Of a DNA stretch of 64,000 bases, positions 1-9,861 are shown in pieces. Source of the stretch: Nocardioides mesophilus (GTDB lineage Bacteria > Actinomycetota > Actinomycetes > Propionibacteriales > Nocardioidaceae); NCBI RefSeq assembly GCF_014395785.1, contig NZ_CP060713.1:3004501-3068500 (forward strand), given 5' to 3'. The translations under genes and the position numbers were made by a program. Every line of letters starts with the position of its first letter. The first letter of the stretch is position 1. The notes under the pieces are model-generated. The model was not told where the DNA came from. It saw only the letters and a program-made list of their open reading frames with translations, and did no database searches.

Positions 1-1575
1 TGGGTGCTGTGGGCGGGCACCGAGTGGCCGCAGCGGCTCCGCCGGACCGTCGACGCGGGCGGCCCCGGCGCCGGGCTGGCCCACCGCGACCTCGACGCCC
101 TGTGCGCGCTGTTCGAGGTCGCGGCCAAGGCCGAGGAGCAGCGCGGGCACACCAGCGTCGCGGTCTTCCTCGACACGCTGACCGCCCAGGAGATCCCGGC
201 CGACACGCTCGCCGAGCGGGGGGTCCGCGGCGACTCGGTGCGGCTGCTGACCGCGCACCGCTCCAAGGGCCTCGAATGGCGGTTCGTGGTGGTGGCCCAC
301 ATCCAGGAGGAGGGCTGGCCCGACCTGCGTCGCCGCTCCACGTTGCTCCAGGCCGACCGGATCGGCCCCGACGGGCTGCTGCCGCCGGTGACGGCCCGGA
401 CGCTGATCGCCGAGGAGCGCCGGCTGTTCTACGTCGCCTGCACCCGGCCGCGCCAGCGGCTGCTGGTCACCGCGGTGGCCTCGCCCGACGAGGACGGCGA
501 GCAGCCCTCGCGGTTCCTCGACGAGCTCGGTGTGGACCGGACCCACAGCCAGGGCCGCCCCGCCCGGCCGATGTCGCTGGCCGGGCTGGTCGCCGAGCTG
601 CGCCGCACCGTCGCCGACCCGGCCACCAGCCCGGCGCTGCGCGACGTCGCCGCGGCAAGGCTGGCCCGGCTCGCGGCGGCCGAGGACCGCGGCCGTGCCC
701 TGGTGCCGCAGGCCGACCCCGCGCAGTGGTGGGGCACGCGGGCCCGGAGCCGGGCGCTGGTCCCGATCCGTCCGGCCGAGGAGCCGGTGCGGCTCTCGGC
801 CAGCGCCCTGGAGGCGCTGCTGACCTGCCCGGCCAAGTGGTTCCTCGAGCGCGAGGCGGGCGGTGCCACCGCGACCTCGGCGTCGCAGGGTTTCGGCATG
901 GTCGTGCACGCGCTCGCCGACCGGGTGGTCAAGGGCGACCTCGCCGGCTCGGTGCCCGACCTGATGGCGCACGTCGACAAGGTCTGGGGGCAGATCCCGT
1001 TCCGGACCCCGTGGTCGGCCTCCCGGGAGCGGGCCGAGATCGAGCAGGCGCTCACCCGGTTCGTCCAGTGGCACGGCCGTCCGGGGGCCCGCACGGTGCT
1101 GGCCACCGAGCAGGAGCTGCGGGCGGAGGTCACGCTGCCCGACGGGCAGCAGGTGGTGCTGAGCGGCTACGCCGACCGGCTCGAGCTCGACGAGGCGGGG
1201 CGCGTCGTGGTGATCGACCTCAAGACCACCAAGTACCCACCCACCGACAAGGACCTGCCGGCGAACCCCCAGCTCGGTCTCTACCAGCACGCGGTCCGGC
1301 ACGGCGCGGTCGACGAGCTGCTCGGCGGTCCCGGCGAGCCCGGTGGCGCCGAGCTGGTGCAGCTGCGCAAGAGCGTGCGCGGCAGCGTCAAGGTGCAGAC
1401 CCAGCCGCCGCAGGAGCCCGGTGAGGACGGCAGCATCCCGGTCGAGCGGCAGCTGATGGAGGCGGTCGCCTCCGTGCGCTCGGAGTCCTTCGAGGCCCGC
1501 GCCGGCGACCACTGCACCCGCTGCGCCTTCCAGTCGATCTGCCCGGTCAAGGGCGCCGGGACGGTGCTGTCGTGA
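1..1575 (+). CDS. adnA: AdnA-like helicase-nuclease subunit, C-terminal part (5' end outside window)
   Basis: This is the C-terminal half of a UvrD/RecB-family helicase-nuclease that would work with the next gene in resecting DNA double-strand breaks. The reading frame is open from the window edge, so the true start lies upstream. Visible in order are helicase motif V (TAHRSKGLEW), motif VI (FYVACTRPRQR), then a RecB-type nuclease domain with VVVIDLKTTKY and QLGLYQHAVR. A Cys near residue 277 plus CTRCAFQSIC at the end form a likely iron-sulfur cluster like that of AddB and Cas4. The stop overlaps the adnB start by 4 bases, so the two are translationally coupled. The adnA name rests on the pairing and the actinobacterial synteny. 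Confidence 0.85.
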   Translation, partial: WVLWAGTEWPQRLRRTVDAGGPGAGLAHRDLDALCALFEVAAKAEEQRGHTSVAVFLDTLTAQEIPADTLAERGVRGDSVRLLTAHRSKGLEWRFVVVAHIQEEGWPDLRRRSTLLQADRIGPDGLLPPVTARTLIAEERRLFYVACTRPRQRLLVTAVASPDEDGEQPSRFLDELGVDRTHSQGRPARPMSLAGLVAELRRTVADPATSPALRDVAAARLARLAAAEDRGRALVPQADPAQWWGTRARSRALVPIRPAEEPVRLSASALEALLTCPAKWFLEREAGGATATSASQGFGMVVHALADRVVKGDLAGSVPDLMAHVDKVWGQIPFRTPWSASRERAEIEQALTRFVQWHGRPGARTVLATEQELRAEVTLPDGQQVVLSGYADRLELDEAGRVVVIDLKTTKYPPTDKDLPANPQLGLYQHAVRHGAVDELLGGPGEPGGAELVQLRKSVRGSVKVQTQPPQEPGEDGSIPVERQLMEAVASVRSESFEARAGDHCTRCAFQSICPVKGAGTVLS

Positions 1576-4500
1576 GCGCCGTCGTCCGCACTCCCGCGCA
1601 GCTGCAGCAGCTGATGCGGGCGCCGTACCCACCCAGCGACGAGCAGTTCGCGGCGATCACGGCGCCGCTCGAGCCGGCCGTGGTGATCGCCGGCGCCGGG
1701 TCGGGCAAGACGACGGTGATGGCCGCCCGGGTGGTCTACCTGGTCGCGACCGGCCAGGTCACCCCGGACCAGGTGCTTGGCCTGACCTTCACCACCAAGG
1801 CCGCCAGCGAGCTGGCGACCCGGGTGCGCACCGCCCTGCGCGACGCCGGCATCCTGCGACCGCCGGGCCCCCGCGACCCGCGCGATCCTGGCGGCCCCGG
1901 GGAGCCGGAGGAGCCCGAGGAGCCGACGGTCGCCACCTACAACGCGTACGCCGCCGCGCTGCTCACCGAGCACGGCCTGCGGATCGGCCACGAGCCGGAC
2001 ACCCGCGTCATCGCCGACGCCTCCCGCTACCAGCTCGCCGCCCGTGCGATCGCCCGCTACACCAAGCCGGTCGAGCTGCTCAGCGACCACCCCGAGACGG
2101 TGATCGGCTACGTCCTCGCCCTCGAGGGGGCGATGAGCGAGCACCTGGTCGGCATCGAGCAGGTCCGCGAGCTGCAGCGCACCGAGCGCGCCCTGTTCGT
2201 CGAGGCGCTGGCCACGTCGCGGGCCAAGAAGAAGCTCACCGACGTGCTCAACGCGATAGACCGGCGCGAGGAGCTGCTGGGTCTGGTGGCGGCGTACCGC
2301 CGGCTCAAGCGCGACCTCGGGCTGATGGACTTCTCCGACCAGATCGCCCTCGGGGCCAGGCTGGCGGTGGAGCGGGCCGAGGTCGGCGTCGCCGAGCGCG
2401 ACAAGTTCCGGGTGGTGCTCCTCGACGAGTACCAAGACACCTCGGTCGCTCAGGCCACCATGCTGAGCCGGCTGTTCTCCGGGCCCGACCCGGAGTCCGG
2501 CCGCGGGCACCCGGTGACCGCGGTGGGCGACCCCAACCAGGCGATCTATGGGTGGCGGGGCGCCTCGGTGTCGAACATCCTCAACTACGGCGACGACTTC
2601 CCGACCGTGACCGGCTCGACGGAGGTGCCGAGCTACCCGCTCACCATCAACCGCCGCTCCGAGCAGCGGATCCTCGGGGTCGCCAACCGGCTCGCCGGGC
2701 CGCTCTACGCCGCGTTCCCCCAGGTGCAGCCGCTGCGGCCGTCCCCGACGGCCGGCGACGGTCAGGTCCGGGCGGTCGTGCACGAGAGCTATCCCGAGGA
2801 GCTCGCCTGGCTGCCCGGCCAGGTCGTCAAGGCCCACGCCAACCTTGCCGAGCCGGCCTGGTCGAGCATCGGGGTGCTGGTGCGCGACAACGCGCACGCG
2901 GCCGACGTCTTCGACGCGCTCACCCGCGAGGCGATCCCGGTCGAGATCGTCGGCCTCCAGGGGCTGCTGCGGCTGCCGGAGGTGGCCGAGGTGGTCGCGA
3001 CGCTGACCCTGCTGCACGACCTGACCGCCAACGCCGCGGTGCTCACCCTGCTCACCGGCCCGCGCTGGAGCGTCGGCCCGCGTGACCTGGCGCTGCTGGG
3101 GCGGCGGGCGGCGCACCTGTCCGGGCCGTCCGGCCGGGCCGGTCGCGACCTCGACCGCGACGTCGCCACCGAGCTCGCCGCCGCCGTCGGCGGCTCTGAC
3201 CCCACCGAGGTGGTCTCCCTCAGCGACGCGCTCGACGACCCCGGCACGGGCGAGCGCTGGAGCTACTCACCGGAGGCGCGGGAGCGGTTCGGGCTGCTCG
3301 CCGGCGAGCTGCGGCACCTGCGCAGCTACGCCTCCGAGCCGCTGCTCGACCTGGTCCGCCGGATCGTCGACACCACCGGCATCGACGTCGAGCTGGCCTC
3401 GTCGGTGAGCCCCGCGGCGCAGGCCCGGCGGGAGAACCTCGACCTGTTCGTCAAGGCGGTCGCGGACTTCCAGGCGGTCGACGGCGCGGTCACGCTGCCG
3501 GCACTGCTGGCCTACCTGCAGACCGAGGACGACCTCGGCAACGGCCTCGACGTCGCCACGCCGACCGAGGCCGACTCGGTGAAGCTGCTGACCGTGCACC
3601 GCGCCAAGGGCCTGGAGTGGGACACCGTGTTCCTGGTCGGTGTCGTCGACGGCAAGTTCCCCACCACCCGGGGCCGGCCCAAGTGGACCTCCGGACCGGC
3701 GGTGCTGCCGACCGCGCTGCGCGGCGACGCCCGCGACCTGCCGGTGCTGGCCGGTCACACCTCGGCCGACCTCGACGCGGTCGCCGAGGAGTGGAAGCGG
3801 CACGAGGCGCGCGAGGAGCTGCGGCTCGGCTACGTCGCCTTCACCCGGGCCAAGCGGGTGCTCGTGGTCTCCTCCTACCTGTGGGGGCCGACCCAGCAGA
3901 AGCCGCTGGGCCCCTCGCCCTACCAGGTCGTGGTCCGAGAGTGCCTCGAAGAGTGGGGCGGGGCGGCGGAGCAGTGGCTGCCGATGCCCGAGGACGGCGC
4001 CACCAACCCGGTTCGCGCCGGCGGGGAGCCGGCGCCCTGGCCGGTCCCCGAGCACACCGCCGAGGTGCGCCGCCGCCTCGAGGCGGCGGCCCGGGTGCGG
4101 ACGGCGATGGCCCGGCTGGAGGCAGGGGAGCCGCAGCTCGACGAGGGACTCGACGTGCTCGAGGCCGCCCGCGTCGCGCAGTGGGACGACGAGACGGAGC
4201 GGCTGCTCGAGGAGGCCCGTCGGGCCCGGGCTGCCGACATCGAGGTGCCGCTGCCCTCCAGCCTGTCCGCGACCGCGCTCTCCGCGCTGCGCCGGGACCC
4301 CGACGCGTTCGCGACGACCCTGGCCCGGCCGATGCCCCGGCAACCGTCCCCGTCGGCGCGTTTCGGCACCCGGTTCCACGCCTGGGTGGAGGCCCGGTTC
4401 GGACAGCAGCTGCTGCTCGACCCCGACGAGCTTCCGGGCCGCGCCGACGCCGGGATCGAGGACGACGCCGACCTGCAGGAGCTGATCGCCCGGTTCGAGG

Positions 4501-4838
4501 CCGGCCCGTTCGCCGACCGGGTGCCCGCCGAGATCGAGCCGCCGTTCGCGCTGGTGCTCGCCGGCCAGGTGGTCCGCGGCCGCATCGACGCGGTCTACCG
4601 CGAGCCGGACGACGACGGCGGCGAACGCTGGCTGGTCGTGGACTGGAAGACCAACCGGCAGCAGACCGCCGACCCGCTGCAGCTCGCGATCTACCGCCTC
4701 GCCTGGGCGGAGCTGCGCGGCATCGCCGCCGACCGGGTCCGGGCCGGCTTCTACTACGTGCGGTCCGGTGAGCTGGTGGAGCACGACGGGTTGGAGGGCC
4801 GCGCGGAGCTGGAGCAGATCCTCGTCGGCGGCGGCTAG
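1572..4838 (+). CDS. adnB: AdnB-like ATP-dependent helicase-nuclease subunit
   Basis: A 1088-aa second motor-nuclease subunit of the actinobacterial AdnAB end-resection complex. Residues about 25-800 hold a UvrD helicase core: Q-motif region, Walker A (AGAGSGKTT), Walker B (LLDEYQDTS), [13 protein letters not shown], motif V ([10 protein letters not shown]) and motif VI ([10 protein letters not shown]). The last 200 residues are a RecB nuclease domain with [19 protein letters not shown] and QLAIYRLAW. There is no cysteine cluster here, unlike the partner. GTG at 1572 overlaps the adnA stop as GTGA. The length is close to mycobacterial AdnB. A Pro/Gly-rich insert (residues about 97-117) between motifs Ia and II looks like a flexible linker. 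Confidence 0.88.
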   Translation: MSAVVRTPAQLQQLMRAPYPPSDEQFAAITAPLEPAVVIAGAGSGKTTVMAARVVYLVATGQVTPDQVLGLTFTTKAASELATRVRTALRDAGILRPPGPRDPRDPGGPGEPEEPEEPTVATYNAYAAALLTEHGLRIGHEPDTRVIADASRYQLAARAIARYTKPVELLSDHPETVIGYVLALEGAMSEHLVGIEQVRELQRTERALFVEALATSRAKKKLTDVLNAIDRREELLGLVAAYRRLKRDLGLMDFSDQIALGARLAVERAEVGVAERDKFRVVLLDEYQDTSVAQATMLSRLFSGPDPESGRGHPVTAVGDPNQAIYGWRGASVSNILNYGDDFPTVTGSTEVPSYPLTINRRSEQRILGVANRLAGPLYAAFPQVQPLRPSPTAGDGQVRAVVHESYPEELAWLPGQVVKAHANLAEPAWSSIGVLVRDNAHAADVFDALTREAIPVEIVGLQGLLRLPEVAEVVATLTLLHDLTANAAVLTLLTGPRWSVGPRDLALLGRRAAHLSGPSGRAGRDLDRDVATELAAAVGGSDPTEVVSLSDALDDPGTGERWSYSPEARERFGLLAGELRHLRSYASEPLLDLVRRIVDTTGIDVELASSVSPAAQARRENLDLFVKAVADFQAVDGAVTLPALLAYLQTEDDLGNGLDVATPTEADSVKLLTVHRAKGLEWDTVFLVGVVDGKFPTTRGRPKWTSGPAVLPTALRGDARDLPVLAGHTSADLDAVAEEWKRHEAREELRLGYVAFTRAKRVLVVSSYLWGPTQQKPLGPSPYQVVVRECLEEWGGAAEQWLPMPEDGATNPVRAGGEPAPWPVPEHTAEVRRRLEAAARVRTAMARLEAGEPQLDEGLDVLEAARVAQWDDETERLLEEARRARAADIEVPLPSSLSATALSALRRDPDAFATTLARPMPRQPSPSARFGTRFHAWVEARFGQQLLLDPDELPGRADAGIEDDADLQELIARFEAGPFADRVPAEIEPPFALVLAGQVVRGRIDAVYREPDDDGGERWLVVDWKTNRQQTADPLQLAIYRLAWAELRGIAADRVRAGFYYVRSGELVEHDGLEGRAELEQILVGGG

Positions 4839-5545
4839 GCCAGCATGGCCTCGAGGGCGATCTCCACCATGTCCCCGAACGTCTGCTCCCGCTCCTGGGT
4901 GGTGGTCTCCTCGCCGGTGATCACGTGGTCGGAGACCGTGCACACGGTCAGCGCCTTCGCCTGGTGCTCGGCTGCGAGGGTGTAGAGCGCACTGGCCTCC
5001 ATCTCGACCGCGAGCACGCCGTAGTCGACCAGCCGCGCCGTCAGGTCGGGTCGCGGGCTGTAGAACGAGTCGCTGGAGACGATCAGCCCGACGTGGGTCC
5101 GGTCGCCGAGACCGCGGGCCAGCGCGGCGTCGTGCGCCCCGCGGAGCAGCCCGAAGTCGGCCACCGGCGCGTAGTCGAGGCCCTCGAAGCGGATCCGGTT
5201 CATCGAGGAGTCGGTGCAGGCGCCCGAGGCGAGCACCAGGTCCCGGACGGCGACCTTCTCGGTCAGCGCGCCGCACGAGCCGACCCGGACGACCGAGCGG
5301 ACGCCGTACTCCCGGAGCAGCTCGTTGAGGTAGATCGCCATCGACGGCTGGCCCATGCCCGAGCCCTGCACCGACACCCGCTCGCCGCGCCAGGTGCCGG
5401 TGAAGCCCAGCATGCCGCGGACCTCGGAGTAGCACTCGACGTCCTCGAGGAAGGTGTGGGCGATCCAGCGGGCCCGCAACGGGTCGCCGGGCATCAGGAC
5501 GTGCGGAGCGATCTGACCGGGGGCGGCGCTGATGTGGGTGCTCAC
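4835..5545 (-). CDS. deoD: purine-nucleoside phosphorylase, DeoD type
   Basis: Phosphorolysis of purine (deoxy)nucleosides to base and (deoxy)ribose-1-phosphate, for cytosolic purine salvage. From the GTG at 5545 the protein is 236 aa, the usual DeoD length, beginning [10 protein letters not shown] and reaching the phosphate-binding [10 protein letters not shown]. Other family motifs are [25 protein letters not shown] and the ribose-binding [10 protein letters not shown]. An in-frame start 37 codons upstream adds only Arg/Pro-rich low-complexity sequence that does not fit the family, so the shorter start is preferred. It converges on adnB, overlapping the end of that gene by 4 bases, and diverges from nudC. 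Confidence 0.9.
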   Translation of the reverse strand: MSTHISAAPGQIAPHVLMPGDPLRARWIAHTFLEDVECYSEVRGMLGFTGTWRGERVSVQGSGMGQPSMAIYLNELLREYGVRSVVRVGSCGALTEKVAVRDLVLASGACTDSSMNRIRFEGLDYAPVADFGLLRGAHDAALARGLGDRTHVGLIVSSDSFYSPRPDLTARLVDYGVLAVEMEASALYTLAAEHQAKALTVCTVSDHVITGEETTTQEREQTFGDMVEIALEAMLA

Positions 5546-5624
5546 GCGCAGCACCGTAGCCGAGCGCCGCGACCCCGGGAGCCCGGGCCTGGGTCGGGCG
5601 GACCGCGGGTCGTAAGGTCGAGAG

Positions 5625-6545
5625 GTGACGCCGCACCGCGCCGAGATGCTGACCAACTACCCGCACCAGGCACCGATCGCCCTGTCGGTGCACGCGCACA
5701 ACCGGGTCGCCGGACGCCGCACCGACCAGGCCTGGCTGGAGCAGGTGTGGGCCGACCCGGGCACCCGGGTCCTGGTGCTGCACGACGCGGCACTGGTGGT
5801 GCCCGACGGCGCGGACGAGCCGCACTGGGTGTCGCCGGCCGACGCCCCGGCCGGGCAGCGGGTGCTGCTCGGGGAGTACGGCGACCAGGTCCGGTTCGCG
5901 GTGCTCGCCGCTGAGCCGCCGGCCGGGACGCGCACCGAGCCGCTGCGCGCGTTCGTGCACACCCTGGACGCCGACGAGGCCGCGCTGACGCTGCACGCGG
6001 TGGCGCTCGCCGAGTGGCACGGCTCGCACCGGTTCTGCCCACGCTGCGGCGGTGCGGTCACGGTCAGCGAGGCCGGTCACGTGCTGGTCTGCGACTCGTG
6101 CGGACGCTCACAGTTCCCCCGCACCGACCCGGCGGTGATCATGCTGGTCACCGACGGCGAGGACCGCTGCCTGCTCGGCCGCCAGGAACGCTGGCCCGAG
6201 GGCCGCTACTCCACGCTCGCCGGCTTCGTCGAGCCGGGGGAGTCCCTCGAGCAGGCGGTGGCCCGCGAGGTGGAGGAGGAGGTCGGCGTCGTCGTGGAGG
6301 CGGTCGACTACTTCGGCAACCAGCCGTGGCCGTTCCCGGCCAGCCTGATGGTGGGCTTCTTCGCCAGCGCCGCGACGACCGACATCAACGTCGACGGCGC
6401 CGAGATCAGCGACGCCCGGTGGTTCACCCGCGAGGAGATGCGCGCCGAGGCGGAGGCGGGCACGCTGCTGCTGCCCGGCGGCATCTCGATCTCGCGGTCC
6501 CTCGTCGAGACGTGGTACGGCGGGACCCTGCCCGGCCAGTGGTGA
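5625..6545 (+). CDS. nudC: NAD(+)/NADH pyrophosphatase NudC
   Basis: A 306-aa Nudix hydrolase that cleaves NAD(H) to NMN(H) and AMP and, in studied homologues, can remove NAD caps from RNA. The C4 zinc ribbon is visible as C138-x2-C141 and C156-x2-C159. The Nudix box starts GFVEPGES (200-207) and continues REVEEEVG. It is followed by NQPWPFPAS (232-240), close to the SQPWPFP(Q/N)S signature that separates NudC from other Nudix enzymes. The GTG at 5625 gives a full N-terminal domain; ATG 5646 is an alternative. It converges on the mycoredoxin gene, and the position matches Rv3199c in M. tuberculosis. Confidence 0.92.
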   Translation: MTPHRAEMLTNYPHQAPIALSVHAHNRVAGRRTDQAWLEQVWADPGTRVLVLHDAALVVPDGADEPHWVSPADAPAGQRVLLGEYGDQVRFAVLAAEPPAGTRTEPLRAFVHTLDADEAALTLHAVALAEWHGSHRFCPRCGGAVTVSEAGHVLVCDSCGRSQFPRTDPAVIMLVTDGEDRCLLGRQERWPEGRYSTLAGFVEPGESLEQAVAREVEEEVGVVVEAVDYFGNQPWPFPASLMVGFFASAATTDINVDGAEISDARWFTREEMRAEAEAGTLLLPGGISISRSLVETWYGGTLPGQW

Positions 6546-6554
6546 GGGCTCCGG

Positions 6555-6800
6555 TCAGGAGAGCTGCGCGAGCTTCGCCTTGACGTCGGCGACCGAGGGG
6601 TTGGTCTGGGCGCTGCCGTCGCTGTAGACCAGCGTCGGGACGGTCTGGTTGCCGTTGTTGACCTGCTCCACGACCAGGGCGGCCTCGGGGACCTGCTCGA
6701 TGTCCACGACGTCGTACGCGATGCCCTCGCTGTCCAGCTGTCGTCGGAGTCGGTGGCAGTATCCGCACCAGGGTGTGGAGTACATCGTCAGCGCCGTCAT
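6555..6800 (-). CDS. mrx1: mycoredoxin (glutaredoxin-like)
   Basis: An 81-aa thioredoxin-fold protein that reduces mixed disulfides with mycothiol in the cytosol. The active site is C12-G-Y-C15 (PWCGYCHRLR). The cis-proline loop is QTVPTLV and the C-terminal helix contains ADVKAKLAQL. Size and the CGYC motif match mycobacterial Mrx1 (Rv3198A), which also lies between nudC and uvrD2. It is transcribed away from uvrD2, sharing the 64-base intergenic region with it. Confidence 0.9.
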   Translation of the reverse strand: MTALTMYSTPWCGYCHRLRRQLDSEGIAYDVVDIEQVPEAALVVEQVNNGNQTVPTLVYSDGSAQTNPSVADVKAKLAQLS

Positions 6801-6864
6801 TCGTGTCCTCTCTCGCGTCTAGGCTTGCACTGCGCCAACAGCCCACCCGAGGAGTTTGTTCCTG

Positions 6865-8940
6865 ATGCACCTTTCCAGCGGCTCCGCCGACCGTCTCCTC
6901 GAGGCGCTCGACCCCGAGCAGCGGGAGGTCGCGGTCGCGCTCCAGGGGCCGGTGCGGGTGCTGGCCGGTGCGGGCACGGGCAAGACCCGGGCGATCACCC
7001 ACCGGATGGCCTACGGCGTGGCGTCGGGGGCCTACAACCCGCGCGAGGTGCTCGCCGTCACCTTCACCACCCGGGCGGCCGGGGAGATGCGGGGCCGGCT
7101 GCGCGCGCTGGGCGCCGAGGGGGTGCAGGCGCGCACGTTCCACTCCGCCGCGCTGCGCCAGGCGCGGTACTTCTGGCCGCGGGTGTACGGCGGCGAGCTG
7201 CCGGTGCTGACCGAGTCCAAGCTGGCGCTGCTCGGCAACGCCGCCCGCCGCAACCGCGTGCAGACCGATCAGGCCACGCTGCGCGACCTCGCCAGCGAGG
7301 TGGAGTGGGCCAAGGTCAGCAACGTCCGTCCCGACGACTACCCCCGGCTCGCGGAGCAGCGCGGCCGCTCGGTCACCGGCATCGACGCCGCCACCGTGGC
7401 CCGGGTGTTCGCCACCTACGAGGACGTCAAGCGCGACCAGGGCCGGATGGACATGGAGGACGTGCTGCTGTGCGCCGCCGCCCTGCTCGCCGAGGACGAG
7501 CGGGTCGCCGCCGAGGTGCGCCGGCAGTACAAACACTTCGTGGTCGACGAGTTCCAGGACGTCAGTCCGGTGCAGTCGGCGCTGCTCGACCTGTGGCTCG
7601 GCGGCCGCTCCGACCTCTGCGTGGTCGGCGACCCCGCGCAGACGATCTACTCCTTCGCCGGCGCCAACGCCTCGTTCCTGCTCGACTTCCCGAAGCGCTT
7701 CGCCGGCACCACCTCGATCGAGCTGGTCCGCAACTACCGCTCCACCCCGCAGGTGATCGTGGCCGCCAACCGGCTGCTGGCCGGCTCCTCGAGCGCCGGG
7801 GTGCAGCTGCGGGCGCAGCGTGAGGCCGGCCCGGAGGTGGCCTACAGCGAGCGCCCGGACGAGGTCGACGAGGCCGAGCACGTCGCCGCCCAGGTGCTCG
7901 AGCTCACCCAGGCCGGCACGCCGCTGCGCGAGATCGCCGTGCTGTTCCGGATCAACGCCCAGTCCGAGGCGTTCGAGGAGGCGCTGGCCGCTCGCAACCT
8001 GCCCTACGTCGTGCGCGGCGCGGCCCGGTTCTTCGAGCGCGCCGAGGTGCGGCAGGCGGTGACGCTGCTGCGCGGCAGCGCCCGCTCCGGCGCCGGTGAC
8101 GGGGACGGGGACGGGCTGGTCGGCTCGGTCCGCGCCGTGCTCGCCGGGATGGGCTGGTCCGACCAGCCGCCGACCGGCCGCGGCAACGTGCGGGACCGGT
8201 GGGAGTCCCTGCACGCCCTGGTGTCCCAGGCGGAGGAGCTCGCCCGCACCACCCCGGAGGCCGATCTCACCCAGTTCGTCGCCGAGCTCGACCGGCGCGC
8301 CGCCGAGCAGCACGCCCCGGTCGCCGAGGGCGTCACCCTCGCCACCCTGCACACCGCCAAGGGCCTGGAGTGGGACGCGGTGTTCCTCGCCGGCATGCAG
8401 GACGGCACCCTGCCGATCGTCTACGCCGAGGGAGCGGACGCGGTCGAGGAGGAGCGGCGCCTGCTCTACGTCGGGATGACCCGGGCCCGGGTGCACCTGA
8501 AGATCTCCTGGTCCCGGGCGCGCAACCCGGGGGCCCGGGCGATCCGGAAGCCCTCACGGTTCCTCACCGGGCTGCGTCCGGAGGTGGGTTCGGACCAGAG
8601 CGACGGCGACCGCGCCGCCAAGCGCCGCCGCGGGGTGGCCAACTGCCGCACCTGCGGCCGGCCGCTCGGGTCGACCGCAGAGCGCAAGGTGGGCCGCTGC
8701 GAGGACTGCCCGGCCGCCTACGACGAGGAGCTGTTCGAGCGGCTGCGCGCCTGGCGGGTGGAGCGCGCGACGCAGGAGAAGGTGCCGGCGTACGTCGTCT
8801 TCACCGACCTGACCCTGCAGGCGATCGCGGAGACCCGCCCCACCGACACCGCGGGGCTGCTGCGCGTCAACGGGGTCGGCCAGGCCAAGCTGACGAAGTA
8901 CGGCGACGACGTGCTCGCCCTGCTGGGGGATGCCTCATAG
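6865..8940 (+). CDS. uvrD2: ATP-dependent DNA helicase UvrD2 with HRDC domain
   Basis: A superfamily 1 3'-5' DNA helicase. From ATG 6865 it has Walker A AGAGTGKT (34-41), Walker B VVDEFQDVSP, GDPAQTIYSFAGA, motif V TLHTAKGLEWD and motif VI LLYVGMTRAR. The C-terminal part carries a tetracysteine module (CRTCGRP and CEDCP) and an HRDC domain ending GQAKLTKYGDDVL, the architecture that defines actinobacterial UvrD2. ATG 6865 has GAGGAG about ten bases upstream, whereas TTG 6856 lies almost on top of that ribosome binding site, so 6865 is chosen. The homologue is essential in mycobacteria (known for the family). Confidence 0.9.
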   Translation: MHLSSGSADRLLEALDPEQREVAVALQGPVRVLAGAGTGKTRAITHRMAYGVASGAYNPREVLAVTFTTRAAGEMRGRLRALGAEGVQARTFHSAALRQARYFWPRVYGGELPVLTESKLALLGNAARRNRVQTDQATLRDLASEVEWAKVSNVRPDDYPRLAEQRGRSVTGIDAATVARVFATYEDVKRDQGRMDMEDVLLCAAALLAEDERVAAEVRRQYKHFVVDEFQDVSPVQSALLDLWLGGRSDLCVVGDPAQTIYSFAGANASFLLDFPKRFAGTTSIELVRNYRSTPQVIVAANRLLAGSSSAGVQLRAQREAGPEVAYSERPDEVDEAEHVAAQVLELTQAGTPLREIAVLFRINAQSEAFEEALAARNLPYVVRGAARFFERAEVRQAVTLLRGSARSGAGDGDGDGLVGSVRAVLAGMGWSDQPPTGRGNVRDRWESLHALVSQAEELARTTPEADLTQFVAELDRRAAEQHAPVAEGVTLATLHTAKGLEWDAVFLAGMQDGTLPIVYAEGADAVEEERRLLYVGMTRARVHLKISWSRARNPGARAIRKPSRFLTGLRPEVGSDQSDGDRAAKRRRGVANCRTCGRPLGSTAERKVGRCEDCPAAYDEELFERLRAWRVERATQEKVPAYVVFTDLTLQAIAETRPTDTAGLLRVNGVGQAKLTKYGDDVLALLGDAS

Positions 8941-8990
8941 CCCTCCCGGGCCATGGGTTGATGCGCGTCGAAGAAGTTCGGGAAATACCC

Positions 8991-9030
8991 ATTAAATGGT
9001 TTGCCGCTTACAGCAGGCGGGCGGTACGTT
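8991..9030 (+). promoter_or_regulatory. probable whiB7 promoter
   Basis: An AT-rich ATTAAAT (8991-8997) directly precedes a -35-like TTGCCG (9001-9006). An 18-base spacer then leads to TACGTT (9025-9030) as the -10. An A/T-rich block just upstream of the -35 is the known signature of WhiB7-activated promoters, where the AT-hook binds the minor groove. It lies 74 bases before the leader ORF and 441 bases before whiB7, which would give a long leader. The transcription start is inferred, not shown. Confidence 0.55.
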
Positions 9031-9103
9031 TCTTCCACCAATCACCAGCGCACACAGGTCTCGCCACGACCCGCGCACGAAGATCCGAAGGAGGTGCACC
9101 GGA

Positions 9104-9352
9104 ATGCTCACCAACCTCATGACCCAGGCCGTCCAGCCGAACGCTGGCCTCGCCCTGCCCGTCGTCGATCGCGATCGTGCCGCTTCCGTGCGTGCACTTC
9201 CGCTGATGTCGGGCGTCGCGTTCGCCGCCGCCTTCGCCGGCACGGTCGACGAGCAGGGCACCGCTGTGTGCACGTACGCCCACATCGCTGCCGTTGCCGT
9301 TGCCGTCAAGGGAGCCTTCCCGGGTACCTCTGCCTGGAGTCCGCCGATCTGA
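9104..9352 (+). CDS. whiB7 leader ORF (82 aa, unknown protein or leader peptide)
   Basis: An 82-codon ORF with an excellent Shine-Dalgarno AAGGAGG (9089-9095) nine bases before ATG 9104. The product begins MLTNLMTQAVQPNAG and has an Ala/Val-rich middle (GVAFAAAFAGTV, AAVAVAV). No domain is recognised and no signal peptide is convincing. It ends 28 bases before a strong intrinsic terminator (9380-9420) that precedes whiB7. In mycobacteria and Streptomyces whiB7 is preceded by upstream ORFs whose translation controls termination, so a regulatory reading role is likely. At 82 aa it is long for a leader peptide, and a functional small protein is the alternative. Confidence 0.55.
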   Translation: MLTNLMTQAVQPNAGLALPVVDRDRAASVRALPLMSGVAFAAAFAGTVDEQGTAVCTYAHIAAVAVAVKGAFPGTSAWSPPI

Positions 9353-9379
9353 GTGAGTCACTCATACCGGCAGCCTCCA

Positions 9380-9420
9380 GGCCGCGGAACCCGAAACCCG
9401 GGATCCGCGGCCTTTGTGTT
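9380..9420 (+). terminator. intrinsic terminator / attenuator in the whiB7 leader
   Basis: The arms GGCCGCGGA (9380-9388) and TCCGCGGCC (9404-9412) pair perfectly. The stem continues inward through CCCG/CGGG after one A-A mismatch, leaving a five-base loop. TTTGTGTTT follows at once (9413-9421). This is a textbook Rho-independent terminator, placed before whiB7 (start 9471) with no gene end to serve except the leader ORF. That makes it a conditional attenuator. GAGTGAGTCACTC (9351-9363), a palindrome at the leader-ORF stop, could take part in alternative folds. Confidence 0.75.
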
Positions 9421-9470
9421 TCCCCGATCAGACCCGATCACCGAAGAACACAGTCACAAGGAGGTGACAG

Positions 9471-9761
9471 ATGAGTATCAGCGTCCTCGACACGTACGCC
9501 GCCACCGCGGCCGAGGTCGACGAGGAACAGCTGCCTTGCCGGCGTGAGGACCCCGAGCTGTGGTTCGCCGAGACCCCCCAGGACGTGGAGGTCGCCAAGG
9601 CGATGTGCCTCGAGTGTCCGCTGCGGACCGAGTGCCTGACCGGCGCCCAGGAACGCCGCGAGCCGTGGGGAGTCTGGGGCGGTGAGCTGTTCCTGCAGGG
9701 AGTCGTGATTCCCCGCAAGCGGCCCCGCGGACGGCCCCGCAAGAACGAGGTCGCGGCCTGA
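9471..9761 (+). CDS. whiB7: WhiB7 iron-sulfur transcriptional regulator
   Basis: A 96-aa Wbl-family [4Fe-4S] protein that binds the primary sigma factor and activates intrinsic antibiotic-resistance genes. The cluster ligands are C23, C46, C49 and C55 (CLECPLRTEC). The Wbl signature EPWGVWGGE is at 64-72. The C-terminal AT-hook RGRPRK (86-91) distinguishes WhiB7 from other WhiB proteins. ATG 9471 has a strong AAGGAGG ribosome binding site. It lies directly downstream of uvrD2 as in M. tuberculosis (Rv3197A). Control is probably by the promoter at 8991 and the attenuator at 9380. Confidence 0.93.
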   Translation: MSISVLDTYAATAAEVDEEQLPCRREDPELWFAETPQDVEVAKAMCLECPLRTECLTGAQERREPWGVWGGELFLQGVVIPRKRPRGRPRKNEVAA

Positions 9762-9783
9762 CCGCGCACCCCTGAAGCAGTAC

Positions 9784-9830
9784 CAGCACCGAGCCAGCAC
9801 CGAGCAGCACCGAGCAGCACCAGCACCGAG
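9784..9830 (+). repeat. short imperfect direct repeats of CAGCACCGAG
   Basis: The 10-base unit CAGCACCGAG recurs four times with spacers of 0-6 bases between whiB7 and the next small gene, including one truncated unit. It is pure G/C/A low-complexity DNA and forms no strong hairpin. It may be slippage-prone spacer sequence; no role is visible. Confidence 0.6.
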
Positions 9831-9861
9831 ATCCGAACCGACACCACTCGAAGGAAACGCC

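Noticed and set aside
1281-6080. Very long minus-strand ORFs (611 and 937 aa) opposite adnB, deoD and nudC
   Set aside because: They are mirror-frame shadows of strongly coding GC-rich genes, with His/Arg/Gly/Leu-rich composition and no motifs.
9784-9830. CRISPR-like short repeats after whiB7
   Set aside because: The unit is only 10 bases, spacers are 0-6 bases, and no cas gene is present.
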